NCBI GenBank assembly: GCA_023667145.1
Contig: JAMPAQ010000002.1
Coordinates: 190,975-242,759, forward strand
Origin: Pseudoflavonifractor sp.
GTDB lineage: Bacteria > Bacteroidota > Bacteroidia > Bacteroidales > Muribaculaceae
Length of the DNA stretch: 51,785 nucleotides
Reading direction: 5' to 3'
Part shown: one piece after another, positions 51,711-51,785 of the stretch
How the letters are laid out: the number at the start of each line of letters is the position of its first letter
Position numbering within the stretch: the stretch's first letter is position 1
Notes under the pieces: model-generated
What the model saw: the letters and a program-made list of their open reading frames with translations, nothing else
Told to the model about the DNA's origin: nothing
Database searches by the model: none
Position numbers and translations under genes: made by a program

Positions 51711-51785
51711 GGCCATACTGACAATCAAGCCTTAGAGGTTGTTTAATAACTAATGTTAACGTCAGGGCGGTCAGTTTTTGAGGGA

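Noticed and set aside
51730..51785. Possible insertion-sequence end at the window edge
   Set aside because: Only about 55 bp are visible, with no inverted partner or transposase, so nothing can be concluded.

Overview
The window reads as a chromosomal segment of a gut Bacteroidales bacterium, most likely family Muribaculaceae (inference). The grounds are: many Bacteroidetes-type promoters with a -7 box of the form TAnnTTTG and almost no Shine-Dalgarno sites; a tmRNA whose tag ends GENNYALAA; a Bacteroides-type serine palmitoyltransferase; a sodium-pumping methylmalonyl-CoA decarboxylase operon; and moderate GC content. Most of the window is ordinary core genome, broken by a redox/regulatory accessory block (about 5.6-22.8 kb) and a defence-related block (about 29.2-37.7 kb).

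Layout: 1-51, 3' part of tRNA-Arg(ACG) and its terminator. 217-1886, pyrK-pyrD. 1961-5120 (minus), a compact operon: AlkD-like repair protein, MATE exporter, cupin, two small membrane proteins. 5.2-8.3 kb, a transporter-suffix protein, then a tightly packed minus operon RhuM - YjbQ - A1S_2505-like - lipoprotein. 8.4-9.4 kb, FKBP and an AlaX editing protein. 9.6-22.8 kb, two AraC regulators with an alpha/beta hydrolase, an acetyltransferase, two near-duplicate carboxymuconolactone-decarboxylase/cupin proteins, an arginase-fold enzyme, a flavodoxin, an SDR, two aldo/keto reductases, DMT and MFS transporters, and the operon HD hydrolase - ferredoxin - YjbR - AraC directly behind the tmRNA gene. 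23.3-29.0 kb, NhaC antiporter, ECF sigma factor, rpsF-rpsR-rplI, cardiolipin synthase and a monooxygenase. 29.2-37.7 kb, Fic protein, HrgA-like protein, a large secreted zinc-peptidase-like protein, and a restriction-modification pair in which both genes carry a frameshift. 37.8-51.7 kb, dnaK, mce-mmdA-oadG-mmdC-mmdB, aspS, nif3-like, a zinc-ribbon coiled coil, spt, a Fur-family regulator and rubrerythrin.

The strongest unexplained signal is a regulatory circuit in the redox block. A 20-bp half-site, close to GTGTCGCTNTGCGGCTCAAA, occurs as inverted pairs at 16462-16519 and 20665-20722. In all three promoters served by these pairs, exactly 20 nt lie between the proximal half-site and the -7 box. 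They would control the flavodoxin-SDR-DMT operon, the second CMD/cupin gene, and the AKR-AKR-MFS operon. The AraC gene at 20723-21565 ends at the base next to the second site and is the obvious candidate activator. A second, different shared promoter block precedes the RhuM and FKBP/AlaX operons. Other points: a sigma-54-like promoter for dnaK, a 30-bp in-frame tandem duplication in the Fic gene, a G9 tract at the promoter of the secreted peptidase, and an HD-protein gene whose frame runs without an ATG into the 3' end of the tmRNA gene.
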